Counted from the stretch's first letter, positions 48,501 through 61,049 are shown. The stretch is DNA of 64,000 bases from Molossus alvarezi (GCA_037176705.1 CM073897.1:42410488-42474487); one strand, 5' to 3'. Notes: generated by a model from the sequence alone, not told the origin. Made by a program: numbers and translations.

Positions 48501-50200
48501 TTACACTCAAAAGATTGGGGCCTAGAAAGGAACAAGGCAATTCAAGTGGGAAAGGGGCAGTACACATGGGATTGGGGGGCAGTGAAAATCCATCTAGAGG
48601 GAAGGAGTCTAAAGTAGAAATCAAAAAGACGTTTGAGAAGTAAGTGGAGAGCTGAGGAGGATAGTCCCTAAGAGGCCTTCGATGGTAGGATGATACTTAT
48701 TAATGAAAGCATCACTCTCTCCTCTGACTTAGCAAGTCTGCTTCTCAAGTAGCTACTCCTTCAATGTGAAATGTCAGTAATGTGCGGTATGCTGAGAAAT
48801 GAAGGTTTGTTTGCTTTTTGCTTTTTTTTTTAATTTTATTTTTCAGTTACAGTTTACATTCTATATATGTGTAGATGTTGTTTGTTCTCAGGCCTGTCTT
48901 AGTGTTTCAGGGACCGCTGAGTCCTTGAACAAGTGACTTGATTCTCTGAGCCCACTTCTTTGTCTGTAGAATTGGAGTTAATACCTCTTCCTTCACGAAG
49001 TTTGAGAATTTACTAGGATATAACAAGTGAAAAAATCTCAGCACAGTGTTTATTCCAAAGTAGGTATTTTATATATTGGGGGGTATGGCAGGAGGGGCTG
49101 ATGTTGATTTATATTTGTTCACCCCTTTGTAGGGACTCTGAGCATTCCTTTCAAATTTGGACCAGACCTGAAGTTGACAAGGTCAGAAAGTGGAATTCCC
49201 AAGCTAGATATTACATCGAGTTCTAGGGAGTTAATTTTTCCTGAAAGGAACATCTCAAAGGTCTCCGGATTTCTGGGAAGGGAAATGAAACCACATGGGG
49301 ATTTGTCTGGAGCTATAACTTTGACCAGTCCCTGGGAAATGTGTGTGTGCCAGGGAATGTAAAGATCAGTGTGCGAGATTCTAGAGCCCATGTTGGAGAA
49401 TAGTTTAAAGTGCAGAAACTTCCCAATAAGTGGTAACCCTTTTACACTGATGTCTCCCACCCTCCAGGCCCCTCCAAAGTGAGCTGGTTTCTTGGCCTGT
49501 TCCCATGAAACTATTTTCCTGTTCAGTGTGGCACTGAGTTTGTGTCTGTCTTCCTTTGTTGGATTGTGAGCACTTTCCACGGCACAGTAAGCATCTCTCT
49601 TAGGACTTGTTGCAGGCTTGGTGCCCCTTGTCAGGCACCGGCTCTGAGGAAGGCATTCTGAGGGTCACTGTCGTTCTTTACAGCTGTCCCCACCCCCAGC
49701 TTTATACTTTCTTCTTTTTGTCTACCCTTTGTCAAAATAGGGAGTGGGTTCCTTATTATCCTTCAAAGTGATCAATTGGGGTATTTTTAGTGTCCCTCTG
49801 AGCTCACATGTACACACATCAGATGGCTCTGAATCTGTTCCAGTCGTTATCCTTGTGGGTGCTCGGATTGTGCTGTCTCAGCCAGTGGGGGCCTGATCAA
49901 GTCGCCTTCTGAGTTCCCTTGACATGACCTTACCAGTGTTTGATAGTTTCTTTATTATCTGGTGTGACAACATGTTCCAGGCTTATCTTTCCTGATCCAG
50001 ACCTAGAACTAGCTGCTTCCTCAAAGAGTTCTTTTCTTCTAGTAAAAATGGTATCTGGAAACCCACATGGACATTAACGGGTGCTTATTGGTAACACACA
50101 TTTTTTTTTTAACATGGTTATAATTAACATAAACTGTCACTTTGTATTCTGCTCCCCCCCCTACAAACCATCATTGTGAATACTTTTATTTCTACATAAT
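48501..50200. other. GAB2: GAB2 intron 1, largely unique
   Basis: No clear repeat apart from an A/T-rich patch at 48820-48870. The reverse open frame at 49119-49580 (153 codons) lacks recognisable domains and is probably chance. Confidence 0.5.
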
Positions 50201-50313
50201 ATTTTTTCCAGTTTTTAATTATGAAAAATTTCAATCATACACAAAAGTAGAGAAAGTGACCTAATGCACACCAATTCACACAGTTTCAAGTTGTTTTCAA
50301 GATTTCACTATGG

Positions 50314-50560
50314 CTCTGGCCGGTTTGGCTCAGTGGCTCGAGCGTTGGCCTATGGTCTGGAGAGACCCGGGTTCGGTTCCCGTTAAGGGCATGTACCTCA
50401 GTTGCAGTTTGTCCCCGGCCCTGGTTGGGTCATGCGGGTGGCAGCCACTCGATGTGTCCCTTTCACGTCGATGTTTCTCTCTCTCTCTTCCTCTCTCTCC
50501 CTCCCACTCTATCTGAACAAAAAATGGAAAAATGTCCTTGGGTAAGGATAAAAAAAAAAA
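50314..50560 (+). repeat. VES SINE
   Basis: Complete copy. TSD gatttcactatgg at 50301-50313 and 50561-50573, perfect. Confidence 0.94.
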
Positions 50561-51339
50561 GATTTCACTATGGTCGTTTTATATATCCCTTTTACTGTGT
50601 CTTTGCTGCAATACTTTAAAGCAAATCCTAAACATATACTGAAGTCTTATAAATACCATGTCAGTGAATGTATCACACACCTTAGGTACCCATTTTCCCT
50701 GGCTAGACATTTATGTTACTTCCAGTTATTCACTGTTTTATACAAGACGGGCCTGTTCTGTTATACAGGGGGGCCATCTCAGAGTTTCACACCAGCTGAT
50801 GAGCCACAGCACTTAGGTATCATTAACTATCCATGCATCTTACTGGACAGGCACTCAGTTTATTGCTCCTCAGCCTGCTTCGGAAGAATGTGTCCATGGA
50901 TCTCTGCCGGCTTGCAAGAGCTTGTTATATACTGTAGATTTTCTTGTAAGAGTTATAGGAATGAGTCTGTTGCTTGGATCTTTTGATCTTTTCATATAAT
51001 TTTCTAGAGAAAAAAATGGGTATAGGCTACATATATATCCTTTTTTGGATACCAACAGAAGTTATAGTGTGTTGTGTTTCATGCCCGTTAGAAGTCTATC
51101 TGAAAATACTGTCATTGCCCAATAGTAAGAGTCTGTGGTGTGCGTGGCATTCCCCTCTGGAAGCAGCTTGGATTGCGATGGCAGGCAGTACCAGTGGCGA
51201 AGACCAGTGCTGTAGGAGTCCAGGACAGATTGGGCTAGTGTGGTCAGTGAGTTGTGTCACAAGACCTAGGTTTAGATTCCACTCTGGATGATCTTCCATT
51301 TCACCTTTCTGTACCCGTTTTCTCATATATTATTAGGAC

Positions 51340-51545
51340 TCAGTTCATGTGTCATGTTGCTGCCCTGCCCACCCCACCAGAATGAGTTGTAGACCCCTAT
51401 TCACACTCCTGTGTCACGTGCCTTCATACCACTGACTGACTGTTGTTCTGCTGTGCTTCCCGAGACTGGCAGCTTCAGAGCGTGCCATGTCCTTTGTTCA
51501 TCCTCGTAGCCCAGGTACCTAAGGCTTGATACATTAGTGGTTGAC
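51340..51545 (+). repeat. L2 3' end fragment
   Basis: It runs from catgttgctgccctgcccac through atcctcgtagcccaggtacc to gatacattagtggttgact and resembles the L2 3' UTR. The terminal repeat is weak. Confidence 0.5.
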
Positions 51546-51572
51546 TAGGACTTTATATGCTTTTAAGTTTTT

Positions 51573-51807
51573 GTTTTGTTAATTGTCACCCAAGGATATT
51601 TTTTCTTGCCCCCTTTTTCTTAGAGAGAGAGAAAGGGAGGAACATCTATGTGAGAGAGACACATCAATTGGTTGCCTCCCGCATGACCCCAACCAGGGCC
51701 AGGGATTAAACCTGCAACACAGGTACGTGCCCTTGACCAGGTATTGAACCCACAACCCTTCGATCCGGGGGCCGATGCTCTAACTGCTGAGCCACACCAG
51801 TCAGGGA
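51573..51807 (-). repeat. VES-family SINE
   Basis: Tail attgtcacccaaggatattt, head end gagccacaccagtcaggga. TSD tatgcttttaagttt at 51556-51570 and 51810-51824. Confidence 0.91.
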
Positions 51808-51824
51808 TCTATGCTTTTAAGTTT

Positions 51825-54289
51825 GAACAGATATTACTTTAGGATTGTTGACGTATTCTTTGGAGAAGTAAGAGCTTGAGCTGGAATTGGACTGAAAGTG
51901 CGATTTCTTTCTTTTTTAGCAACAGATTTGGGAACTTTTGTGGGATGGGCTATTAAAAATGGAATGTTTTTGTAATACTTAAATTTCACTATTATAAAAT
52001 TATTGTAAACAGACTATTAGAAAAACAAATAGCAATATTAATAAAGAGTACTTGTAATACTTTTACCATAGCATAAATATTGTTAACATCTTAGTATAGG
52101 TCCTAGTCTCTTTTTTCTATGTTTATATGTGCTTTGTATATTTTACCAAATCAGAGCGAGACAGTACCACTTTTTGTTTATTTTCAGTGCCTGTATTGAA
52201 AGTATTTTCTTGTGTCACAGACAGTCTTTTAAGACAGGACTTTTAATGATGCTGAGGCAGAATGACATAAGACAGAGCTTCTCAAGTGTATGTAATGTGA
52301 CAACACTTTAAACAAACCTTTTTACAGATTTTCAATGTTGAATTAAATTATCTTTATTATTATGTAACAAAAACTGTGAGGTATAAATGTATACTTACAG
52401 CTCTTCTACAATGATAAAACCAAAGCAAATCCACAAATTAAATGTACACCTTCAGAACCAGTGTAATTCACATTAACAACGGTGGATTTTGATGAAGCTA
52501 AATTACTGCTTAAAATGTGAATATGGCCCTTTATTCCACGGGGTTTGTCTGCTCTGTGTCCCTTTTTCTTCTGTGTTTGAATGATAGTGAAGCTCCTGTT
52601 TGTACAGCAAGCTGTCTGGCTGTTAATTGGTGTGACTGCATTATTTATATGTGCAGCCACCTCTGTTCCTTCTCATTAGTCATTAGTGTGGGATATTAAA
52701 GAGCTTAATACTTGAGATCAATAAGATTATACATGCAAATGCTGATAAACAAGGAGCACTTTCACTTGTAAATGATCACTCAGGTGACTGAGGCTAGGCT
52801 TCCGTAGTCGAAGATCACCCTTGCCCTGGAATGAAAACTCAATGTGGAAAAAGTTTCTTGAAGTGGGTTTGGAGATCCCCAGGGATGTGTCTTTGGACCC
52901 TATATTGAGAAATTCAGGTTTCACTGTGAAAGGCACGGGTTCTGAGGTTCGCTCTGGGTTGGAATCCACACTAAGCCTCCCGTGTAGCTTCTGGGATCGA
53001 GCAGTTTCTTCGTCCTTCAGAGCTTTTGTGTCACGCTGGGAAGTGGAGATAAGGGCAGCTTGGACAGTTAACCGAACAGTTGTGACTCGAGGGGGTGCAA
53101 ACACCAATGTTTTTACTTTTCCCCAGTCAGAACTTCCCAGCATGGTTTGTCAACGTCTTCTCCCTCCTCTAGAGGATAAATCCCTTGATGATACTTTGGG
53201 CATAGTCCTAAACCTTCTGGTCACTCTGGGTTATAAAAAGGCCACCATTTAAAATTTTCAACATATCTCATTGAAAGCTTTTTCTCCTCCTGTTGCTGAC
53301 CAGACTTGTGGCGCCGGAGGTGGGAAGTGGGGAAAGGTAGAGTTGGTGCATTTGAGCGTGTGGAGGTGGGAGGACATACGGTCTGCCTGGATTGTTTCTT
53401 CCCTTCTCTCTGCTGGGCTCCATGGTTCTGGAGTCTGGAGGGAGAGGGACAGGGATAGTGCCTCTTAAATGACTGCTGTGAGTCTTCCTTGGTGACATTT
53501 ACTGCCGTTTGACCAGCACTGCCTGTGTGTGGCCGCCCCACATGGAGAGTTCTCTGGATGGTAAGCTTTCCCACTGCCTGGTCTCCGAACCTGGAGAGGA
53601 AACTGCTATGAAACCTTCATAGCAGTTTCCTCTGCCATTTCTTTCAGGCCAACCCCGCCCTCTCCCGGTACACCTCAGCTGGGGTCCACTCGCTCAGTGG
53701 ACAGCCCTCGTGGGTGGGGACCTGGCCAGAGGCCAGCAACTCCACGGAACTGCTTGACACAAGGGACTCATATCCGTGCTAAGCAGCAGGGTAACAATGT
53801 TGCTGCCCCTTCTCACTCCATTTCCACTCCCGTTGTCTAGAATGGTACAGGGCAGATCTGTAAGTCAACTGCCTGAGCCAATTTTCACCAGGCATTTAAT
53901 ATTTAAAAATTCTTGTCCCCGTCCTTTTTCAGTGGCACCCCTAATCCCTGTAACTGATTCTCCTAGAGGAGCCCACTATAGGGGTACGGTGAATGCCATC
54001 CCAAAGTATAGCACTAGCCAGGAGGTCAGAGGATCCAAGGTTTCTCCTCCCCATCTCTGCTCTTCTTTTGTGGACTGGGAAGGGGGATGGGCAGTGCAGG
54101 GGCACCAGTGATAGTTGGGTTAGAAGGTCTCAAAAGTATAGCTTCTTAATATATTCTTGAATTAGCCCAACCCCAGTTATTGACTACTCTGCTTACCTTA
54201 TGGGGAACTTACCTATTGTCAATTCTGGTGCAAATGGAAAAGTCCCACTCAACATTCACTTACAACTACTACTTTGTAAATTACTGTGG
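51825..54289. other. GAB2: GAB2 intron 1, largely unique
   Basis: AT-rich relic at 52030-52320, then an apparently constrained block (52330-52745) and GC-richer unique sequence to 54170 that includes the perfect hairpin at 53595. No gene recognised; the opposed open frames at 52727-53252 look like shadows of compositional bias. Confidence 0.5.
53595..53633. repeat. Perfect 18-bp hairpin
   Basis: Arms 53595-53612 (agaggaaactgctatgaa) and 53616-53633 are exact reverse complements with a 3-base loop acc. No pairing continues outside. Confidence 0.9.
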
Positions 54290-54720
54290 TGTTAAATATA
54301 ATCACGTCAGACGCGTTATAAGCACTCTAAATGCTGTTATAATTATTGCCATGCCAAATGTATTTGACTCTTATCTTTTGGGACATTTATGTGGTTTACT
54401 ATTTTTCACTATTTTAAATAGCGTTGTGATCTTTATAACAAAGACTTTTATCCTTAGAACAAATTCCTGTAAATAGAATTTCTAATTCTCAAAGGATGCA
54501 GTTAGTATGATGCAACTTGATACATCATACCAAATTGCCGCTCAGAAAGGCTAGTTTTGGTTTTCTTGATTCTCCTTTGATACCAGATATAATGAACTTT
54601 AAAAATACCTGACAATTTGACAGGTACAAAAATAGTTCCTTGTTTTAATTTGAATTTCTATGATTGGTACTGATTTGAAGGCATTTTCATGTATTATTGA
54701 CTGGTGTCTTTAAATGAGTT
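54290..54720 (-). mobile_element. Probable HAL1/L1-type relic, antisense
   Basis: The block reads aaattcctgtaaatagaatt, tcaaaggatgcagttagtat and aaaatagttccttgttttaa. It resembles the reverse strand of half-L1 3' ends. Family assignment is by recall and uncertain. Confidence 0.45.
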
Positions 54721-55848
54721 CTTTAAATGATAGGTGCTTTTTTATATAGTTGATGCATTTGGGAAGATTGAGAGGCTTTGGGCAATGTAAAAAGAGAACT
54801 TGGAAGAACTTGCGCAGGGAATCTCCAGCAGTAGGGAGAGAAAGACTGACCAGATCCAACCAGACGTTCCTCTTCTTTAGTAGGTCTCTTCTGAGACCTT
54901 TCGCTCTGATTCCATAGATTTCCCCAGGCAGCCTTTTGATGTGAACTCATTTTCGAGGCTTACCTCAAATGTCAGCTACTTTGTGCCATTTCCTGATTTC
55001 CTCCTGAAGGAGATTTGTCATCCTCCCATACCTCTGTACAGCTCTCATGACACTGCAGTGTGCCTGTGTTTCTAGATCGCTCCCCTCAATCATGTGGGCT
55101 CCCCAGAGGCAGCAGTTTTTCTCTTTTGACCTAGTGTTTGGCATAGACATACTCAAGTAGGAGATAAGGTGATGAATAGAAATCATCTGTACTCTTTGGT
55201 AGCTCAGTTTATCAAGGAAAATCGACATCTCAACTTACTAATTAAATGTAATGCAGAGTATTCTGCTATACTAGAGGTTGAGGAAAGTACTCCAGAGGGT
55301 AGAATGGAGTGATTAATTCTTTCTGGAGTGGGCAGTGTCAGAGAAAGCTATGGAGAAAATGACAGTGGTGGTAGGCCTTGAAGAATAGGTAGGGGCTCGT
55401 TAAGCATGTGGGAAAAGAACATTTCAAGTAATGAGAACAATTCAAGGCCTAAAGATACGGGTACGTAAATGTTGAGGGAAAGTGTATATATGGGAAAGGA
55501 TGAAGAATGGAGTTCAAGTGGTCCCCTCTGTTTTCCCTAGCACCCCATCTTTATTACCTAACTCACCACTGTCCTTTGTCAGGAATATCCTCTCTCTCCT
55601 GATCCCTCAGAACCTGTCAATCACTCTGCAAAACTACTGAATCACCTACTGTGTACTACGCACCAAGGGAAAGAGGCATGAATGGGTTCATGGACAATTC
55701 CGAATGACACCATGGGAATGTTCGTGCCCTATGGAGAATCTAGACAAGAGAGTGGTATCTTACCCAAATTCTTTATGGACTGACCAGATTCTTCCAAACA
55801 ACTCAGAAAAATTTTATTATAGCAGCTGTACATAAAATAGGTATTTTT

Positions 55849-56092
55849 TAAAATCCTTACCAGAGGACATTTTTGCATTTATCTTCAGATAGAGCAGGAG
55901 GGAGAGAGGGGGAAGAGAGAGAGAGAGAAACATTGATGTGAGAGAGACATATCGACTGGTTGCCACCCACACGACCCCTACCAGGGCCAAGAACAAACTG
56001 CAACCAAGGTACGTGCCCTTAGCCGACACCGAACCCGGGACTCTCTGGTCTGCAGGCCAATGCTCTAACCACTGAGCCAAACTGGCCAGGGC
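55849..56092 (-). repeat. VES SINE (first of tandem pair)
   Basis: Tail aaaatccttaccagaggaca, head end gagccaaactggccagggc. Preceded by taaaataggtattttt and followed by taaaatagatattttt. Confidence 0.92.
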
Positions 56093-56108
56093 TAAAATAG
56101 ATATTTTT

Positions 56109-56363
56109 ATTTATTTTTTATTTTTTAATCCTCACCCGAGGACATTTTCTCATTTTTTGTCAGATAGAGTGGGAGGGAGAGAGAGAGAGAAAGAGAGAGA
56201 AACATCGACATGAAAGGGACACATTGAGTGGCTGCCACCCTCACGATCCAACCAAGGCCGGGGACAAACTGCAACTGAGGTACATGCCCCTAGCGGGAAC
56301 CGAACCTGGAACTCTCTGGTCCACAGGCCAATACTCTAACTGCTGAGCCAAACCGGCCAGGGC
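56109..56363 (-). repeat. VES SINE (second of tandem pair)
   Basis: Tail ttaatcctcacccgaggaca, head end gagccaaaccggccagggc. Flanked by identical taaaatagatattttt at 56093-56108 and 56364-56379. Confidence 0.92.
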
Positions 56364-56509
56364 TAAAATAGATATTTTTAATAATCAAAAGAGCGCTTCA
56401 ATTTATTGAGTCCCCTGTGATAGGATAACAGTTTCCCTCAAATCAGGATTAAACAATTAATGAAAATATTGTGCCCCCCCACCCCCATACTGATCTGCTT
56501 CTTTTCTGA

Positions 56510-57105
56510 CAGTTCCCTTCTGTTCCAGTTACCTTTGCTTCATGATAAATTTTTGGACACAATAAAGCATGCCCAAAACTTAGTGGCAAAGGGCAACCAT
56601 TTTTTTATGCTCACAGATTCTGTGGGTCAGGAATTCAGATAGGGCATGTCAGGGACTTGTTTCTGTTCCCCAATGTCTGGGGCCTCAGCTGGGAAGACTT
56701 AAATGGCAAGGGTGCTTCAACTGCTAGGAACTGGAGTCATCTGAAAGTGTCTTTACTCACATAACTTACCAGGGCAGGGAAACTCGGAGGCTCCACTCCG
56801 CAGGGGCTGTTGACTAGGGCACCTACATGTGGCCTCAGCGGGCAGCCTGGGCATCTCCCAACATGGTTGCTTCCAAGCAATCAGACTTCTTATGTGGTGG
56901 TGCAGGGGTTCCAAGGGTGAATGTCTTAGTGGCCAAGATGGAAACTTCATGGACCTTTTTAATGGTCTCACCATTGATGTCACACCATGGTCCTTTTGCC
57001 ATACTCGAGTGGTCTGAGGCCTCATGGGCCCACTCAGATTCAAGGAAAGGGCACAAAGACCCGCAGCTTCTTCATAGATGGGTTGTCAAATAATTTTTGG
57101 CTATT
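56510..57105 (+). repeat. Ancient interspersed repeat, unassigned family
   Basis: Blocks aaaacttagtggcaaagggc, cagattctgtgggtcaggaa and atttaagtctt-type remnants recall a common mammalian old repeat of about 500 bases. The class was not determined. Confidence 0.4.
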
Positions 57106-57239
57106 TTTAAAAACTGCCATAACAATATTTTAATTTTTTAGTATAAACAGTCTTCTTTAAATTTGTTCAAAGTTCAACATCCTAATCAAAGATCTTTGAG
57201 TGGATACTTCATCTTTCTGAGTTACTCCCACTTCCCTTT

Positions 57240-57365
57240 CTCCACCCCAAAATCTTGTTTGGTCTGGGCAGGGATTTTTGTCTGCCTCATTTACCTGCAG
57301 ATCCTCTTCAACCTGGAACAGTGTCTGGCAGATAGTTGATGCTTACTATTTATTACTGACTGCTC
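57240..57365 (+). repeat. L2 3' end fragment
   Basis: Blocks ggtctgggcagggatttttg, aacagtgtctggcagatag and ttgatgcttactatttatta match L2 3' terminal sequence. Confidence 0.55.
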
Positions 57366-58744
57366 ATTGAGAAGGCTTACTAAGTCTTTGTGTGAGTTAG
57401 AGAGAAGGTGGGCCTCTATGTGGCATCTATTGTTTCATTGTCTAGTTTGGAATGTGTTCTGGAGTTGTCTGTTGTAAGTAATTTTGTCCTTTGGGAGTAG
57501 CGTGCAGAAGCCACTGTAGAGGTTGTGACGCTGCACATTTGTCTCAAAGTCCCTATACACTGAGAATCTTTGCTCCAACTACAGACCTCTGCTAGTCCGT
57601 CAGTTCTCCTAGGAGCTTCTAGATACCCTGCTTGTATGCTCAGGCTTTAGGGAGTGAGCAGCGCTGCCCCAAGCTCATCTTTCTGGCTACCTCCTGCTGC
57701 TACATCCAAGCACCTCATCTCGTACCATAAATTGGAACAGAATTGAAGAATGAACTTTGGTAGCCTGAAGCCCACCCTCATGGTATGTCTTAGAAAGTAG
57801 AGTCTCAGTATTTCTAAAGTTCCATTATTCACTGAGTTGAACCAGCTCGATTGGCAAGGAGGAGTACGTACACGGGGTGGGGGGGTGTGAATGAGGACCG
57901 TGTCTCTGTTCACCTGTTCTACGCTTTTTCTTCCCCGTAGGGCTGGAAGGGGCGGGCTTCTCCTTTACTTCTCCTTCCACAGCTAGAGCTTCTCCTAGAT
58001 CACATCCTCCTTTCAATATCAGCTGCAAACAAGGAGGCTCTTTCTATCTAGCATATATGAAGAGAAACTGCTATGTCAACAGGGGATACAAATTAGGAAG
58101 CATCTAAAAAATATTGTAACAGTTATTCTCCATTATATTGAGACTGATGAAAAACGACCCAAACTAATTATACATCTTGTATTGTTCTTGGAACAAGTCT
58201 TTTTGGAGACCAAGGCTTCTGTTGAAGTCAGACTTGACCAAGTTAGAAATCATTTACTTGCAGCTTGCTGTTGAAGTAATGGCCTTGTCAAGCCCCGTTT
58301 CATTTACTCCAAACTGTAAACCAAGGGAACAGCTGCAAAGTGCCTCCTCATTTGCATGAATGTCAGCACCAGGGTTTTCTAGTGACTAGATTTGTGGTTG
58401 GTGAGCTCTGAGCCGGTAAGTGCTGTACTCTTTTTCCACTGCACTTAGTGTGTGTCATGTTGATGTACACAGTACCCTGAAGCTGCCTGATCCTGATTCA
58501 GTGAACTTGTGTGGTGGTAGATACAAAAGGATCTACATCATCCGGAAGAGAACAAAACAGTATTACTTTATCCTTGTGCAACAATGTCTAAAATGCTTGC
58601 TGTGTGCAAGAACCTCTGTTAGGCATTGTGAGGGGTAATAGTGTGATAACTAGGAGGCATGCTAAACTGCTAATAGTGGTAGCCTGTGGGCATTTGAGTG
58701 GGAGGGATGGTCAAAGAGGCTTCAACTTTACAGTGTTTCAGTGC
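57366..58744. other. GAB2: GAB2 intron 1, largely unique
   Basis: No coding signal. The 58150-58375 part has low-repeat, regulatory-looking character with an octamer motif atttgcat at 58350-58357. Confidence 0.45.
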
Positions 58745-59345
58745 CTTTTTTGAATAATAGCTTTATTGAGATATAATTCACATACCATAAAATTCACCAT
58801 TTTAAAGTGTACAGTACAGTGTTTTTAGTATTTTCACAATTTTGTACAGGGGATAGAAATCACCACTAATTCTAGAACATTCTCACCCCCAAAGGACAGT
58901 CCACATTATTAAGCAGTCACTCGCCATTCCCTCCTCCCCGAAGCACGTGGCAACCACATTTCTACTTTCTGTGGTGATTTGCCTATTAGGGATAGTTCAT
59001 ATTAATGAATTCCTATAATATGTGGCCTTTTATGTCTGGCTTCTTTCTTTCACTTAGTGGAGTGTTTTCCAGGTTCATCCGTGTTGTAGCACTTATGTAC
59101 TTCATTCCTTTTTATATCTGAATAATATTGCATTGTGTGGATATATCCGATTCTGTTTAACAAGGTTGACATGAGTGTTAAATGAATGCTCGGATGAGTT
59201 GCATGGAAACCGCTTTCTCGTCCCATTCTTTCTAAAGGACCCAGTGGAATTGCTGGGTCATATGGTCACTCTATGTTTAACGTTTTAAGGAGCTGCCAAA
59301 CTGTCTCAGTTTTTTAAATAATGAGAATATATTCATGTACTATTT
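58745..59345 (-). mobile_element. Old L1ME 3' region, antisense
   Basis: It reads tttattgagatataattcac, aaaattcaccattttaaagt, tttctttcacttagtggag and ggaattgctgggtcatatgg, a well-known L1ME 3' end seen from the reverse strand. Confidence 0.8.
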
Positions 59346-59819
59346 TTGTACTTATGAATCAATTTTTAAACTGCTTTAAAAATAAACAGAAAGCATTACG
59401 GGGGATGCTAGCAAGAGTGCTATGTCCAATTCTCAGGAATTTGCCAAGTTCTGTTGCCTGTTAATTTTTGGTAAAGTCAAAGAATCAAAACAGTAGAAGA
59501 GCTACTTTCCTTCCATCAGTCTCCAAAAAAATTAATTAATAAAAAACAAACAACAAAAGAAACAATGAAGAAGAACACAGACTTGTTCTTTATATTGATC
59601 TCAGTAAAATGTGATAGTCCCAGTTCTGTCCCCAGAGCGTGTTGACTGAGGTTCTGCCCTGACACTTCACACATTCTGCCAGGGAGCAAGTCATGCTAGG
59701 TGAGGAGACCTTGAGAGCAAAGACCGGTCTTCTGCTCAGATTTGCACCACCTGTGGAGCACATGCTTAATATGCCCATTAAATATTGATTTGAATTACAT
59801 TTACATCCTTAGACTTTTC

Positions 59820-60060
59820 TTTTTTTTTTTTTTTATCCTCACCCGAGGACATTTTTCCATTTTTTGTTCAGATAGAGCGGGAGGGAGAGAGAGAGAGAAA
59901 CATCGACGTGAAGGGACACATTGAGTGGCTGCCACCCACACAACCAACCAGGGCCGGGGACAAACTGCAACCGAGGTACGTGCCCTTAGTGGGAACCGAA
60001 CCCGGGTCTCTCTGTACCGCAGGCCGACGCTCTAACCGCTGAGCCAAACCGGCCAGGGCT
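59820..60060 (-). repeat. VES SINE
   Basis: T-tail, tatcctcacccgaggacatt, head end gagccaaaccggccagggc. TSD acatccttagacttttc (17 bases) at 59803-59819 and 60061-60077, perfect. Confidence 0.95.
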
Positions 60061-60185
60061 ACATCCTTAGACTTTTCAAGTTGATATTAAGAAAATCTTT
60101 TCTAACCAAGACACCCCTAGTTCACTTCTCTGTTAAGTGTGGCTTCTCATTCTTCTGTTTCCACTCAAAGAAGGTTGGTTTAAGG

Positions 60186-60461
60186 AAGCAATTTTTACCC
60201 AGTGTGCCACAAGAATGTTTAAAACATGTACTACCTGACTATTTAGTCAGGGGAACTGACCTCTTTTCCCTTAGATTGTCCAATTAAAAAAAAAAAAAAA
60301 AAAAAAAGACAACAGCCAGCACAACAATGGCCGTCCGGTGAGTAAAAAGTATACCTTCATTTTTTTAATCAAATCAACAAAAAATATATTTTTTGGTGTG
60401 CTGCAGTATTTTAGTAAATAGTTTATGTGTGCCATAAGATGAAAAAAGTTGAAAATTGCTG
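60186..60461 (+). mobile_element. hAT-like MITE with perfect 8-base TSD
   Basis: The flanks carry gtttaagg at 60178-60185 and 60462-60469. The termini are roughly inverted: aagcaatttttaccc at the left and gttgaaaattgctg at the right. The interior contains gtgtgccacaag near the left and tgtgtgccataag near the right, plus a 23-base A run. Family name not recalled; 276 bases, no coding capacity. Confidence 0.65.
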
Positions 60462-60701
60462 GTTTAAGGCAAAGTAAGAGTTAACTTTTTTTTTTTAACA
60501 AAACAAAAGTAAGCAGCACTAGTTGTGGAAGTAGGATCGTTGCATTACTTAAGAAGCTGTTTCTAAGGACACCCATAGCTCTGAGGGCAGCAGGCTGGTA
60601 GAGAGCATTTGAGTGACCATTAGAAAAATTCCTTTCTGAGAATATATTGTGAACAACACATATGTAAATATACACACACACGTCCCCCTCTCTCTAATAT
60701 A

Positions 60702-61049
60702 CCGGTACACCTTATTTTACTGTGCTTCATTGCGTTTTTCACAAATTCTAGCTTTTTGGTATGTCAAGTAAGTCGGTTGGCACTCCTTTTCCCAGAGGCT
60801 TAGATGATGGTTAGCAGTTTTTAGCAATAAACTATTTTTTAATTAAGGTATGTACATTGTTTTTGTTTTTGTTTTAAGACATAATGCTATTGTACACTTA
60901 ATAGACAGGAGTATAGTGTAAGCATACCTTCTGTATGCACTGGGAAACCAAAAAAACTCGTGTGATTTTTTTTCTTGTGATTTTATTGCGATATTTGCTT
61001 TATTGCAGTGGTCTGGAGCCAAACCTGCAATATCTCTGAGGTATGCCTG
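60702..61049 (+). mobile_element. Tigger1 internal-deletion relic
   Basis: The left end is ccggtacaccttattttact and the right end is atctctgaggtatgcctg, flanked by ta. The 3' part of the element is kept (ttaattaaggtatgtacatt, cactgggaaaccaaaaaaac, gcagtggtctggagccaaac). The transposase is absent. Confidence 0.8.

Noticed and set aside
49119..49580. 153-codon reverse open frame in GAB2 intron 1
   Set aside because: No recognisable domain, no splice or promoter context, and length within chance for the number of frames examined.
51129..51260. Possible extra coding exon in GAB2 intron 1
   Set aside because: No match to the expected PH-domain continuation and no acceptor/donor pair with a consistent phase.
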